This document shows, in pieces, positions 36,170-44,746 of a stretch of 64,000 nt of DNA (position 1 is its first letter; each line of letters starts with the position of its first letter). Where the stretch lies: NCBI RefSeq assembly GCF_002788215.1, contig NZ_CP024845.1:2852001-2916000 (forward strand), given 5' to 3'. The position numbers and the translations under genes are program-made. A model generated the notes under the pieces. The model was not told the DNA's origin and did not search any database. It was given only the letters and a program-made list of their open reading frames with translations. Source of the stretch: Halohasta litchfieldiae. Its GTDB lineage: Archaea > Halobacteriota > Halobacteria > Halobacteriales > Haloferacaceae.

Positions 36170-37522
36170 ATGCGTCAACAGACAGCGGCTAATCGATCAG
36201 TATCGGAGAAGGTCTCGGCGTTAGGCCCAACGTGGCTGGCGGGGGCGATTGCCGCCGGGCCAGCAACGATAGCGGCGCTGGTAACGGCCGGTGCGAGTTT
36301 CGGCTACAGCCTGCTGTGGGTTGTCGTTATCTCGGCGCTGTTTGGGGCCATCGCACAGTATCTCGCCACTAAACTGGCACTGTCGACCGAGGAGGGTCTC
36401 GTCGAAACTGTCGAGCGTCGACTCGGCTCGAAGTGGGCGTGGTTGCTCGTTGCCGACGTCGTGCTTGCATCGGGGTTTGCCCAACTGATTATCATGAAGA
36501 CGCTCGCTGATGTGTCGGGGTTGCTGACCGGCGTCGACGCCCGGCTCTGGGGCGGCTTCTGGGCGATTGTGCTTGCGATTGGGCTTGCAGGTGGCGGGTA
36601 TCGGATCGCCGAACTCGGCGCGAAGGTGATCGTCTCGGCGATTGTGGTGGCCTTCGTCGCCTCGCTGTTTATCGTACCGACAGATCTCATCGCCGCCTCG
36701 GGTGGTCTCGTGCCGACGATCCCTGCCGGCGTCGACGGTGCGCTCGTCGCTGCGGGGATTCTTGGCGGTGCGGTCCACATTACGATCATCACGATGCAGA
36801 CCTACACGGTGCGGGCCCGCGGCTGGACCACCGAGGATGCCGGTCTCGCTCGGTTCGACATTGGCATCTCGATGGTCGCGGCATTCGGTATTTTCAGTGT
36901 GGCGACGTTCCTCGTCGTCGCCGGCGCGCTGTTTGGGAACGTCGACCCCCAGGGACTCACGGCGGTGTCGGCGGCCCAAGCGCTCGAACCGATTGCCGGA
37001 GGGGCCGCCCAGTCGCTGTTCCTCGCCGGGCTGCTCGGTGCCGCGGTGTCGACGCTTGGCGGTAACACATTGGTGCCACCGTACGTCGTCGCCGACAAAC
37101 TCGACTGGAAGATCGACGTGAGCGACAGCCGCTACCGAGCGCTGCTGGCTGCGACGGCGTTGCTGAGTGCTGGCGGCGCGTTCATCGGCGGCTCGTTCCT
37201 GCAGCAACTGGTACTGGTGTTGGCTGTTGGAACTGTTGGAACACCGTTCGTGCTCGCACTCGTCTTGGTGCTGTTGAACGACGCTGGAACGGTCCCCGAA
37301 TCGCCCGGAGCACTACTCAACATCGGTGGTATTCTGGTGTTTACCGTTGCGAGTGTACTCGCTGGGAGATTCATCAGCTCACAGATCGGCAGCGGACTGA
37401 CGCCGCTCTCGGGAAGCGTACTGGCCTTCGGGATCGTGCTGACCATCGCAACTGTCGTCCTCCTCGGCTTACATCTTAGAACCCGACTGGCGGGCGGAAA
37501 CAGCGTGGCCGTCAGCGAGTAG
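36170..37522 (+). CDS. NRAMP-family-related transporter with changed metal motifs
   Basis: This 450-residue protein has about 11 membrane helices in the NRAMP layout. In helix 1 the canonical DPGN is replaced by GPAT (AIAAGPATIAALVTAGASFG), and in helix 6 the MPH is replaced by AVH (GILGGAVHITIITMQTY). These residues normally bind manganese, iron or other divalent metals, so the substrate may differ, or transport may use other ligands. A proton-coupled symport mechanism is family-level inference. An AT-rich promoter lies in the 60 bp upstream. Confidence 0.75.
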   Translation: MRQQTAANRSVSEKVSALGPTWLAGAIAAGPATIAALVTAGASFGYSLLWVVVISALFGAIAQYLATKLALSTEEGLVETVERRLGSKWAWLLVADVVLASGFAQLIIMKTLADVSGLLTGVDARLWGGFWAIVLAIGLAGGGYRIAELGAKVIVSAIVVAFVASLFIVPTDLIAASGGLVPTIPAGVDGALVAAGILGGAVHITIITMQTYTVRARGWTTEDAGLARFDIGISMVAAFGIFSVATFLVVAGALFGNVDPQGLTAVSAAQALEPIAGGAAQSLFLAGLLGAAVSTLGGNTLVPPYVVADKLDWKIDVSDSRYRALLAATALLSAGGAFIGGSFLQQLVLVLAVGTVGTPFVLALVLVLLNDAGTVPESPGALLNIGGILVFTVASVLAGRFISSQIGSGLTPLSGSVLAFGIVLTIATVVLLGLHLRTRLAGGNSVAVSE

Positions 37523-37596
37523 GCACACCCTACTCGGGGGACTGAGTGTCACCGGCTTCAGGAGGTATTTACGAGTCCGTTACATACGGCGGACTA

Positions 37597-38673
37597 ATGG
37601 AGACTGGTGCGTCGGAGACGTTTAGCCGGATGGGAACGCTCGGTATCGAAGAGGAGTTTTTTATTGTCGACGACAGTGGACGGCCAGTCTCGGGCATCGA
37701 CGAGCTGGTTTACAACTCGGAGCCGCCCAAAATCCTGCAAGATCGGTTGGATCACGAGCTGTTTCAGTGTACCATCGAGACCCAGACGCCGATCATCGAG
37801 TCGACCGGGGAGGCGCGGTCGACACTCCAAGACGTTCGTAAAGCACTGGTCGACCACGCCGAAGACCACGGGTTCCATATTGCGGCGGCTGGACTCCACC
37901 CCGCGGCAAACTGGCAGGAGCTCGACCACGCGACCAAACCCCGGTATCAGGCCCAGCTAGATCGGATTCAGTACCCACAACATCGGAACACGACCGCGGG
38001 GCTGCACGTCCACGTGGGCGTCGACGATCCCGACAAGGCCGTCTGGATCGCCAACGAACTCCGGTGGTATCTGTCGCCGGTGCTTGCGCTGTCGGCGAAC
38101 TCGCCGTACTGGAACGGGTTCGATACGGGCCTGTCGTCGGCTCGCGCAAAGATCTTCGAGAACCTTCCCAACACAGGTGTGCCGACCAAGTTCGACGACT
38201 TCGCCGAGTACGACGCCTTCGAACAGCGGATGGTCGAAACTGGCTCGATCAACGACCGCGGCGAACTCTGGTTCGACGTGCGGCCACACACGACCCACGG
38301 CACCGTCGAGGTTCGGACGCCCGACGGCCAGTCCGATCCCGAGGTCGTCCTTGCCTTTGTCGAATACATTCACGCGCTCGTGGAGGATCTCGCCGCCCGC
38401 TATGAAGATGGTGAAGAACCACCGGCCGAGCTGCGTCGGGAACTCCTCGACGAGAACAAGTGGCGAGCGATCCGCCACGGCCACGAAGCGAGTTTTATAT
38501 CACAGGACGGTGAGAACGTGATCGACCTCGCCGAGATCGTCGACCGCGAGGCCGACCGACTCGGCGTCGAGGGGATTCGAGACGCACTCGACGACGAAAG
38601 CGGGAGCCAGCGCCAGCGCCAACTAATGGCCGAAGAGGGGCTTGATGGCCTCTGTGAGTCGCTCATTCTGTAG
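37597..38673 (+). CDS. gshA: glutamate--cysteine ligase (gamma-glutamylcysteine synthetase)
   Basis: This 358-residue protein joins glutamate and cysteine to give gamma-glutamylcysteine, the main low-molecular-weight thiol of many haloarchaea. It starts [21 protein letters not shown], with the GIEEE motif. Further conserved segments are [35 protein letters not shown] and [15 protein letters not shown], all typical of GCS2. The open frame extends upstream to 37546, but the family pattern favours 37597. A related but distinct protein is encoded at 46098. Confidence 0.9.
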   Translation: METGASETFSRMGTLGIEEEFFIVDDSGRPVSGIDELVYNSEPPKILQDRLDHELFQCTIETQTPIIESTGEARSTLQDVRKALVDHAEDHGFHIAAAGLHPAANWQELDHATKPRYQAQLDRIQYPQHRNTTAGLHVHVGVDDPDKAVWIANELRWYLSPVLALSANSPYWNGFDTGLSSARAKIFENLPNTGVPTKFDDFAEYDAFEQRMVETGSINDRGELWFDVRPHTTHGTVEVRTPDGQSDPEVVLAFVEYIHALVEDLAARYEDGEEPPAELRRELLDENKWRAIRHGHEASFISQDGENVIDLAEIVDREADRLGVEGIRDALDDESGSQRQRQLMAEEGLDGLCESLIL

Positions 38674-38736
38674 CCGATTCGTTGCCTGTCGACCGACAGA
38701 AACGCTTTTGCCGCCAGAGGGCCGATATTCGCTATC

Positions 38737-39372
38737 ATGACCCCAGATCCTAACGACGAGTCCGACGAGACCATCGACGTCGACAGTGTCGATGCGGATG
38801 TAGATGATGAGGACGACGGGCCACGGGCTGAGATCCAGAAAACCAAAGCCCGGCTCGAAGAGGAGGCCGACAGGGCCGTCTCGGAGTTCGATCAGGGGAT
38901 CGTCGACCTACTGGCGTGGATTCTCGACACCGAAACCCGCGCGCGGATCTTCGTCTATCTCCGCCAAAACCCCCACAGCACGAGCGACGAGGTCGCTGAT
39001 GGCACTGGACTGTATCCAAGCACCGTCCGTGAGGCATTGGCCGAACTCCACGAGGAAGACACCGTCCTCCGAGAGAAACGCGAAAGCGACGGCGCGGGCA
39101 ACAACCCCTATGAGTACGAAGCCATCGCGCCGAGCGAACTCGTCCGTGGCGTCGTCGGCGAGGTCCAGCAGGAGCTCAACACCGTGTTCAACCTCGACAA
39201 TCGGCTCGGCGGCAGCAGCGACGAGGAAGATAGTGGCCCGGTGACGATCAGCGTCGACGGTGACGACGAGACCGATGACCCAAATGAACCGGTGGATATC
39301 GACGTCGAAGATGCCGCATCCGACGACGAAACGGACGATGAAAGCGACAGTTCGGATGTGGATCGGACGTAG
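38737..39372 (+). CDS. winged-helix transcriptional regulator with acidic tail
   Basis: This 211-residue protein has a helix-turn-helix in the middle (residues about 60-120): ILDTETRARIFVYLRQNPHS, DEVADGTGLYPSTVREALAE. This part resembles the TrmB/ArsR-like wing proteins. Both ends are low-complexity acidic stretches (DSDETIDVDSVDADVDDEDD at the start, a long Asp/Glu/Ser tail at the end). The tail could act as a protein-interaction segment. The target genes are unknown. It lies 63 bp after gshA on the same strand. Confidence 0.75.
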   Translation: MTPDPNDESDETIDVDSVDADVDDEDDGPRAEIQKTKARLEEEADRAVSEFDQGIVDLLAWILDTETRARIFVYLRQNPHSTSDEVADGTGLYPSTVREALAELHEEDTVLREKRESDGAGNNPYEYEAIAPSELVRGVVGEVQQELNTVFNLDNRLGGSSDEEDSGPVTISVDGDDETDDPNEPVDIDVEDAASDDETDDESDSSDVDRT

Positions 39373-39411
39373 TGTGTGGATATTTAAGTTCGTAGACCGC
39401 TACCCGGCAGT

Positions 39412-39900
39412 ATGAATGTCGCGCTGGGCGGGACCTTTGATCCCGTCCACGACGGTCACCACGCGCTGTTCGAGCGGGCTTTCTCGCTGGGCGATGTGAC
39501 CGTTGGCCTGACCAACGACGAACTCGCTCCTGAAACTAGACACGTCGAGCGGTACGTCCGTTCCTTCGAGGAGCGAGCCGCCGACCTCCGAGCGGAGCTC
39601 GAACCGCTAGCCGAAAAGTACGACCGTTCGTTCGAGATCCGACCGTTGAGCGAGCCGACTGGGATCGCTGTCGAGCCACAGTTCGACGCGCTCGTCGTGT
39701 CGCCCGAAACCGTCGACGGGGCCGAGCGAATCAATGACCTCCGCAACGAGCGTGGACTCGACCCACTGGAAATCAAAGTGGTCGACCACGTCCCGGCCGA
39801 CGACGGCAAGCGCATTTCGTCGACGCGGATCGTCACCGGCGAAATCGACCGTCACGGTAATCTGACGCCCGACAGAACCGGCCGCGAAGAGACCCGATAG
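39412..39900 (+). CDS. coaD: phosphopantetheine adenylyltransferase, archaeal type
   Basis: This 162-residue nucleotidyltransferase catalyses the adenylation of 4'-phosphopantetheine in coenzyme A synthesis. The nucleotide-binding motif TFDPVHDGHH is at residues 8-17 (the HxGH pattern), and the second motif ISSTRI lies near 141-146. The archaeal enzymes are only distantly related to bacterial CoaD. It converges on the TFB-like gene with no gap between the stop codons. Confidence 0.9.
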   Translation: MNVALGGTFDPVHDGHHALFERAFSLGDVTVGLTNDELAPETRHVERYVRSFEERAADLRAELEPLAEKYDRSFEIRPLSEPTGIAVEPQFDALVVSPETVDGAERINDLRNERGLDPLEIKVVDHVPADDGKRISSTRIVTGEIDRHGNLTPDRTGREETR

Positions 39901-40209
39901 CTACCAGTTCGGCGGCTGGAACCCCGCATCCGCCATGATATCTTTCCACCGAGACTGGATGCTGAGTCGAGAGACGTCGAGCCGGTCGGCAACCGCCCGC
40001 TGTGAGCGCTCCTCGCCGTCGATCAGCGCCGCCGCATACAGACTCGCCGCCGCAACCGCAGGCTTCGACCGCTCTTCGTCGGGAACATGGGTGAGAAACA
40101 GATCCCCCGCCGTCGACCGTGTCGACTGGCTGAGGTCCAACTGTTGGCCCGCCTCGTCGAGTTGCTCCAGCCAGTCGCTGTGTTCGAGCCGGTCCCGTGC
40201 ACGGTACAT
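39901..40209 (-). CDS. single-cyclin-repeat TFB-related protein
   Basis: This 102-residue protein resembles one cyclin-like repeat of transcription factor B: DEERSKPAVAAASLYAAALI, followed by SQRAVADRLDVSRLSIQSRWKD. A full TFB has an N-terminal zinc ribbon and two repeats, so this is a shortened relative. It could be a truncated duplicate that still binds the BRE or acts as an inhibitor, but that is speculation. Its stop codon abuts that of coaD. Confidence 0.7.
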   Translation of the reverse strand: MYRARDRLEHSDWLEQLDEAGQQLDLSQSTRSTAGDLFLTHVPDEERSKPAVAAASLYAAALIDGEERSQRAVADRLDVSRLSIQSRWKDIMADAGFQPPNW

Positions 40210-40329
40210 ACTGTTCCGTATCCGGCAGACGGCATTAACTCCTCTGGCGAAGGTGGTGTATGAGACAGAGTGTCTGCCGTCGACCAGAACGACAGTTTCT
40301 TAGCGGGGATGGCCACTATATCCAACCGC

Positions 40330-40413
40330 GCGTGGGTAGCCAAGCCAGGAAAAGGCGCAGCGCTTAGGACGCTGTCCCGTAGGGGTCCGAGAGTTCAAAT
40401 CTCTTCCCACGCA
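40330..40413 (+). tRNA. tRNA-Leu (UAG anticodon)
   Basis: A class II cloverleaf with acceptor GCGTGGG/CCCACGC, anticodon stem CAGCG/CGCTG around loop CTTAGGA (anticodon TAG), a long variable arm (TCCCGTAGGGGTCC) and T-arm GAGAG-TTCAAAT-CTCTT. The discriminator is A. It reads CUA, and by wobble CUG. No intron and no encoded CCA are seen. It is 84 nt long. Confidence 0.95.
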
Positions 40414-40603
40414 TAAATCGGCTCGAAAGAATGTGAGGGCGGTGTTTTGCTGAGCAGGTTTAAAACAGGGAGCGAAGCGAACAGCATTGGTCCGGTTCTT
40501 CAAACCCTCGCTCGCCGACAGTAGGAGCCTCTAAATATACATGCCGACGACAAACGAGTTCATGCATATATTAATAGATTGAATATATTGACAACTTCAT
40601 ACA

Positions 40604-40990
40604 ATGGCAGATACGGCTCGGACAGCGTTTACCAAACGTGCTGTGCTGACTGTAATTGTCGGATTCACGCTTGCCGGTATCTTCGGCCCTCCAGATCCAT
40701 TCACTCAGTTATCGATAATGGGCGTTTGTACTGCGGTTGGACTCGTCGGCTCTTATTGGTTGACTTATAAATCGACCGTCGACCTCCCGAACGTTCGGTG
40801 GAGCGATCTGTTCCGATGGTACGTCAGTACGTTGCTGTTCGCCTTTCTTATCCTAATAGTAACAGATCCTATTGCTACGTTCGGCAGTCTCGCGAGTCAG
40901 CTCTTCCAACTCAGCGTGTGGGTGGTCGGTGCTGGTCTTGCCTGGATCGTTGTCAACTCCGACAGCATCCCGTGGCCCGGTGACACATAA
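40604..40990 (+). CDS. four-helix membrane protein, hypothetical
   Basis: This 128-residue protein has four predicted membrane segments: around residues 12-28, 36-54, 68-88 and 99-117. There are no motifs or cysteines. An AT-rich upstream stretch (atattaatagattgaatata) precedes the start and gives a plausible promoter. The gene is flanked by tRNA-Leu and the dacZ operon. A 6-bp hairpin follows the stop (CGTCAG/CTGACG, 40995-41014), possibly separating it from dacZ. Confidence 0.6.
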   Translation: MADTARTAFTKRAVLTVIVGFTLAGIFGPPDPFTQLSIMGVCTAVGLVGSYWLTYKSTVDLPNVRWSDLFRWYVSTLLFAFLILIVTDPIATFGSLASQLFQLSVWVVGAGLAWIVVNSDSIPWPGDT

Positions 40991-41057
40991 CATACGTCAG
41001 CCAGACGTCTGACGCCCTGATTAAAACTTTATTAACCGCGCGAATATAAAAGAAGCA

Positions 41058-41864
41058 ATGACCTCCCTCAGCGACATTCTTACCGACCTCGTGTCGGACG
41101 TCGACGGTGTATTTCTCTTTTCGCCGAACGGCTCGTTTCACGAGCGGTTCGACGGGATCGAGAACGTGGTGGTGGTTGGCGCCGAAAACACGGTCGAGGC
41201 CGACACGTTCGTCGAACTGCCGATCCAGTTCGCGGACGTGACCGACCGAATTCGGTTCGGGATCGAGGGGGCGATGGACGACGGCCTCGTCGGCGAGGGC
41301 GACGTGCTCGCCTGTATCGGCTCGCTGTTCAGCGACGACGCCGACTTCACGAGTCGTGTCCGCGTCGACGAGTCGATGCGGTCGGGGATCTACGATCTGT
41401 TTACCAACTCTCGGGCCGATCCGACCGTGATCAGCGACGTCTTTGAAGTCGCGCTGGAACTCGGCCGGAAAGGCCAGAAGGGCAAACCCGTCGGCGCGCT
41501 GTTCGTCGTCGGCGACGCCGGCAAGGTGATGAACAAATCCCGCCCGCTGTCGTACAACCCCTTCGAGAAATCCCACGTCCACGTCGGCGATCCCATCGTG
41601 AACGTGATGCTCAAGGAGTTCTCACGGCTCGATGGTGCGTTCGTCATCTCGGATTCGGGCAAGATCGTCTCGGCCTACCGCTATCTCGAACCGAGCGCCG
41701 AGGGCGTCGACATCCCCAAAGGACTCGGCGCACGCCACATGGCCGGTGGGGCGATCACCCGCGACACCAATGCGACCGCAATTGTGCTCTCGGAGTCCGA
41801 CGGGCTGGTCCGAGCGTTTAAAGGTGGGAAACTGATACTCGAACTCGATCCAGAGGAGTACTAA
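41058..41864 (+). CDS. dacZ: diadenylate cyclase DacZ
   Basis: This 268-residue enzyme makes cyclic di-AMP from two ATP. The DisA_N-type catalytic DGA is at residues 192-194 (RLDGAFVISDSGKI), and the substrate loop GARHMAGG is at 224-231. The N-terminal 110 residues form the archaeal partner domain. In Haloferax, cyclic di-AMP levels are tied to osmotic state and dacZ is essential (family knowledge). A TATA-like element (ctttattaa, about 41028-41036) lies near the expected distance for a nearly leaderless transcript. The MscS-like gene begins 3 bp after the stop. Confidence 0.95.
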   Translation: MTSLSDILTDLVSDVDGVFLFSPNGSFHERFDGIENVVVVGAENTVEADTFVELPIQFADVTDRIRFGIEGAMDDGLVGEGDVLACIGSLFSDDADFTSRVRVDESMRSGIYDLFTNSRADPTVISDVFEVALELGRKGQKGKPVGALFVVGDAGKVMNKSRPLSYNPFEKSHVHVGDPIVNVMLKEFSRLDGAFVISDSGKIVSAYRYLEPSAEGVDIPKGLGARHMAGGAITRDTNATAIVLSESDGLVRAFKGGKLILELDPEEY

Positions 41865-41867
41865 CTC

Positions 41868-42659
41868 ATGCACGGGCCGCTTCAGTTCTCCGTCGACGAG
41901 TTTTTCGGCACGATCTCGCCGCGGATCTGGCTCGCGGTGTTTATTTTCACGATTGGGATGCTGCTCGCCTACGGTGTGATGGGCGTCACGAGTCGACTGC
42001 TTGAGCGAATGGGCGTCGTCGAGACGATTGAGGGAACCAGTTTCGAGCGAACGACAAACGAGTTCGGGACCTCAACGGCGCGGATTATCACACAGCTCAG
42101 CGGCGTGTTTACCATATTGTTGGCGACCTTCGTGGCGATCACGGTTGCAGACCTCCAGTTTGTCGGTCTGTTTTGGAGTTCGGTCGCCATATTTCTGCCA
42201 CAGCTCTTCATTGCAATCGTTATTCTGGTCGTCGGCGTTGTTGTCGCCGACAAAGTCGAACTGTTGGTCTCCGAACGGCTTCGTGGGGTCAAACTCCCCG
42301 AAATTGGCCTCATCCCGCTGCTCGCCAAATACAGCGTGTTGTTCGTGGCAATCCTCATCGCTCTCAGTCAGATCGGCGTCGCGGTACTCGCGCTGATCGT
42401 TCTGCTGGGGGCCTATGCGCTGGCACTGATCGTGTTCACTGCACTCGCCACACAGGATTTGCTGGCTTCGGGGACTGCCGGGGTGTATCTCCTCCTCAAT
42501 CAGCCATACAGTATCGGTGACGAAGTGAAAGTCGGCGGCCAGCGTGGGATCGTCCAAGAGGTCGACCTCCTCGTTACTCGAATCGAAACTGACGGCGAAG
42601 AACACATTATCCCCAACCGGACCGTTCTCAAAGACGGGATCGTTCGCATTCAACAGTAA
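41868..42659 (+). CDS. MscS-like mechanosensitive ion channel protein
   Basis: This 263-residue protein has four or so membrane segments (WLAVFIFTIGMLLAYGVMGV; FTILLATFVAITVADLQFVG; VAIFLPQLFIAIVILVVGVV; LLAKYSVLFVAILIALSQIG and a following pore-type helix). A beta-rich MscS-type domain then begins at GTAGVYLLLNQPYSIGDEVK and VGGQRGIVQEVDLL. It is likely an ion-leak channel opened by membrane tension. It is coupled to dacZ by a 3-bp gap. The C-terminus is shorter than in E. coli MscS. Confidence 0.85.
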   Translation: MHGPLQFSVDEFFGTISPRIWLAVFIFTIGMLLAYGVMGVTSRLLERMGVVETIEGTSFERTTNEFGTSTARIITQLSGVFTILLATFVAITVADLQFVGLFWSSVAIFLPQLFIAIVILVVGVVVADKVELLVSERLRGVKLPEIGLIPLLAKYSVLFVAILIALSQIGVAVLALIVLLGAYALALIVFTALATQDLLASGTAGVYLLLNQPYSIGDEVKVGGQRGIVQEVDLLVTRIETDGEEHIIPNRTVLKDGIVRIQQ

Positions 42660-42698
42660 CTCGGTCGGACGATCTATGCGACCGATAGTCCGGAGTAG

Positions 42699-42872
42699 GT
42701 AGTCGACTGGAATGAGCCACGCAAACACGACACAACACTCACTGTCGACGTGGAGATCGATACGCTTGCTGCTGGCGATATCGCTCGCTTCGATGGCAAC
42801 CGCGAAATTTCACCCTGCACTATCGATGGTAGCGTGGCACTGCACGTATTGGCACCGCGAGTAGAGGAGTAG
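42699..42872 (+). pseudogene. possible relic of a larger protein's C-terminus
   Basis: After the mechanosensitive channel gene one frame is open from just behind a TAG to 42872 and reads VDWNEPRKHDTTLTVDVEID, then TLAAGDIARFDGNREISPCT and SLVALHVLA-like sequence. The alternating pattern looks like the C-terminal beta-sandwich of a large hydrolase (for instance a glycoside hydrolase). No start codon or upstream part is present. It may be a truncated leftover or a chance open frame. Confidence 0.25.
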
Positions 42873-42880
42873 CTCCACCC

Positions 42881-42892
42881 CGAACATGTTCA
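42881..42892 (+). promoter_or_regulatory. palindromic operator candidate, site 1
   Basis: CGAACATGTTCA matches the perfect palindrome CGAACATGTTCG found upstream of the multicopper oxidase except for the last base. It lies just upstream of the TATA-like element of the HTH-10 regulator gene. Confidence 0.5.
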
Positions 42893-42917
42893 TCCATATT
42901 TGTATATGAGACGAGGC

Positions 42918-42929
42918 CGAACGTGTTCG
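42918..42929 (+). promoter_or_regulatory. palindromic operator candidate, site 2
   Basis: CGAACGTGTTCG has perfect CGAAC/GTTCG arms around GT and is followed by CAT, so that it shares CGAACRTGTTCGCAT with the site at 45957. It lies downstream of the TATA-like element, where a bound protein would block transcription. Confidence 0.5.
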
Positions 42930-42983
42930 CATGTCAGTAGCAACGCAGTCGACGCAACCGGTGTCGACCGGAGTGATCCAGCG

Positions 42984-43652
42984 ATGACACAGGCCCGGCT
43001 CGTCATTACGTTGCCCGAGCAGGTTTGGATCGGCGATGTCTCAAGAGCGCATCCTGACACGACGTTCACTGTGTTGGCGGCAGTGCCCAGCGACGAGGTC
43101 GGGTTCGGGCTGGTACGCATTGCTGGCCCGGAGACCGACTCTCTGCTTTCGGAAATCGAGAGCTACGACCAGATCACCGAGCTCTCAATCATTCAGCAGA
43201 CTGACGGCGAGGCAACCATCCAGTTCGAGACCACGATGCCGCTGTTGCAGTTTTCGGCCCAAGCTTCGGGGCTTCCAATCGAGATGCCGGTGACAATCAG
43301 CGACGGCACGGCGACTGTCGACGCGACCGGCTCCCACGAACGAATCTCGGAACTCGGCACCCAACTCCGGAACTTCGGCTTGGAGTTCCGCATCGAGTAC
43401 ATCCAAGAGCGACTCCACACGAGTCAACTGCTCTCGGAGAAACAGCAAGAGCTAGTGCTGGCAGCGGTCGAAGGCGGCTACTACGACACCCCACGAAGCT
43501 GTTCGTTGACCGACCTCGCCGAGGAAGTCGGCATCGCCAAGTCGACCTGTAGCGAGACGCTCCACCGCGCCGAGGAGACAATGATCAAACAGTTCGTCGA
43601 GGATCTGCCAACGCCGAACGAGTCGGAAAATCGGATCGTCGCGCCGGAGTAG
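42984..43652 (+). CDS. HTH-10 (Bat-type) transcriptional regulator
   Basis: This 222-residue protein has a C-terminal HTH-10 domain: LSEKQQELVLAAVEGGYYDT, then SLTDLAEEVGIAKSTCSETL. Its N-terminal half is the beta-rich sensing region found in haloarchaeal bacterio-opsin-activator-like regulators. The start at 42984 (MTQARLVITLPEQVW) was preferred over upstream in-frame Mets because of family patterns, leaving a leader of about 55 nt. The denitrification regulator NarO is in the same superfamily, but the N-terminal cysteine cluster expected of NarO is missing, so the signal probably differs. The same palindrome occurs before this gene and before the multicopper oxidase. Confidence 0.8.
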   Translation: MTQARLVITLPEQVWIGDVSRAHPDTTFTVLAAVPSDEVGFGLVRIAGPETDSLLSEIESYDQITELSIIQQTDGEATIQFETTMPLLQFSAQASGLPIEMPVTISDGTATVDATGSHERISELGTQLRNFGLEFRIEYIQERLHTSQLLSEKQQELVLAAVEGGYYDTPRSCSLTDLAEEVGIAKSTCSETLHRAEETMIKQFVEDLPTPNESENRIVAPE

Positions 43653-43736
43653 GTCATCGCTACTGCGGCGACAGCCAGTCCCTAACGCGGTTTCGGTCAA
43701 CACGCTTGTTTAAACAAAATCGTCAGTGGCGAAGCC

Positions 43737-44744
43737 TCAGTCCGTCGACTGTGAGGAATCCGAGGCTGTTCCGAACCCGAACAGAGCAACGAGACCGCCA
43801 GCGAGACCGACCCCGCCACCGAGGGTCAGGAGATCACCACGGCTGTAGCCAGCGTCGGATTCCGGCGAGCCGACGACGATGGCCCCTCGCATCCCCATCG
43901 ACTCGTGGGGTGTGCAAACATATTTGACGATACCACGTTCCTCGAACGTCTGCTCGAAAGTTGTGCCGCCCTTGCCCACGAGATCACTCTGGAAGCCACC
44001 GTCATTGTCGACGACGTTGTGACTCCCGCCGTTGCCGGACCACTCCCAGACGATGGTCGTTCCGGGGTCGACGCGGATGGCTGGCGGATCGAAGGCGTAC
44101 GGTCCGTTGTTGCCGTCGGCTCCCACAGTGACCGTCACCTCGTTGCTGCCGGTTTTGTCGACGGTGCCGTCGAAGTTGCCGACACCCTCGAACCAGCCAC
44201 CGTAGTCGATTCCGTCGCCACTATCGGACTCACTCTCCCCGTCTGCTGTCTCCGCCGAGGCCATCTCGACATTGCCGACCGCGATAGCACCCTTCATGCC
44301 CACTGTTTTGTGGGGAGAACAGGCGTAGGTGATGATCCCCTCGCCCTCGACAGTGTGCTCGAAGGTGTGTCCGGCCTCACCGACCAGTTCGCTCTCGAAG
44401 CTTCCGTCTTCGGCGACGACGTTGTGGCTCCCGCCGTTGCCGGTCCACTCCCAGACGATGGTCGTTCCGGGGTCGACGTGGACGGCTGCGGGTCCGAAGG
44501 CGAACGCCCCACTGTTGCCCGATGCCCCGACAGTGATCGTGACTTGGTCTGTGCCGCGTTTGTCGACGGTTCCGTCGTAGTTGTCGACGTTGCTGAACCA
44601 GTCGCCGTAGGCTGGTTCGCTGCCGGACTGGGCGACTGCTGGTCCTGCAGTGGCCACGCCGAGGCCAGCCATGCCGATGGCCGCGGTGCCACGAAGTACG
44701 GTTCGCCGTGCGACTGGTGCCGTTTGTGAGCGATTTGCGGTCAT
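43737..44744 (-). CDS. two-domain halocyanin-type blue copper protein, membrane-anchored
   Basis: This 335-residue protein has a Tat signal (APVARRTVLRGTAAIGMAGL, cut near AVAQ), then two plastocyanin-like domains. Copper ligands are His107, Cys142, His145 and Met150 in the first, and His242, Cys277, His280 and Met285 in the second. A C-terminal helix (LLTLGGGVGLAGGLVALFGF) anchors it to the outer face of the membrane. It probably carries electrons to or from the neighbouring multicopper oxidase, whose stop codon lies 2 bp before its start. The two domains are an internal duplication. Confidence 0.9.
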   Translation of the reverse strand: MTANRSQTAPVARRTVLRGTAAIGMAGLGVATAGPAVAQSGSEPAYGDWFSNVDNYDGTVDKRGTDQVTITVGASGNSGAFAFGPAAVHVDPGTTIVWEWTGNGGSHNVVAEDGSFESELVGEAGHTFEHTVEGEGIITYACSPHKTVGMKGAIAVGNVEMASAETADGESESDSGDGIDYGGWFEGVGNFDGTVDKTGSNEVTVTVGADGNNGPYAFDPPAIRVDPGTTIVWEWSGNGGSHNVVDNDGGFQSDLVGKGGTTFEQTFEERGIVKYVCTPHESMGMRGAIVVGSPESDAGYSRGDLLTLGGGVGLAGGLVALFGFGTASDSSQSTD

Positions 44745-44746
44745 AG

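Larger units (their letters stand above)
42660..42983 (+). promoter_or_regulatory. 324-bp region: regulator promoter with palindromes
   Basis: Apart from the possible relic described at 42699, this gap holds the promoter of the HTH-10 gene. CGAACATGTTCA (42881-42892) and CGAACGTGTTCG (42918-42929) flank an AT-rich TATA-like element (catatttgtatatg, about 42894-42907). The two palindromes lie 25 bp apart. This looks like an operator, probably for autoregulation. Confidence 0.55.

Noticed and set aside
40300-40503. A 67-codon frame on the minus strand across tRNA-Leu
   Set aside because: It is the usual translation of a tRNA gene and its flanks.
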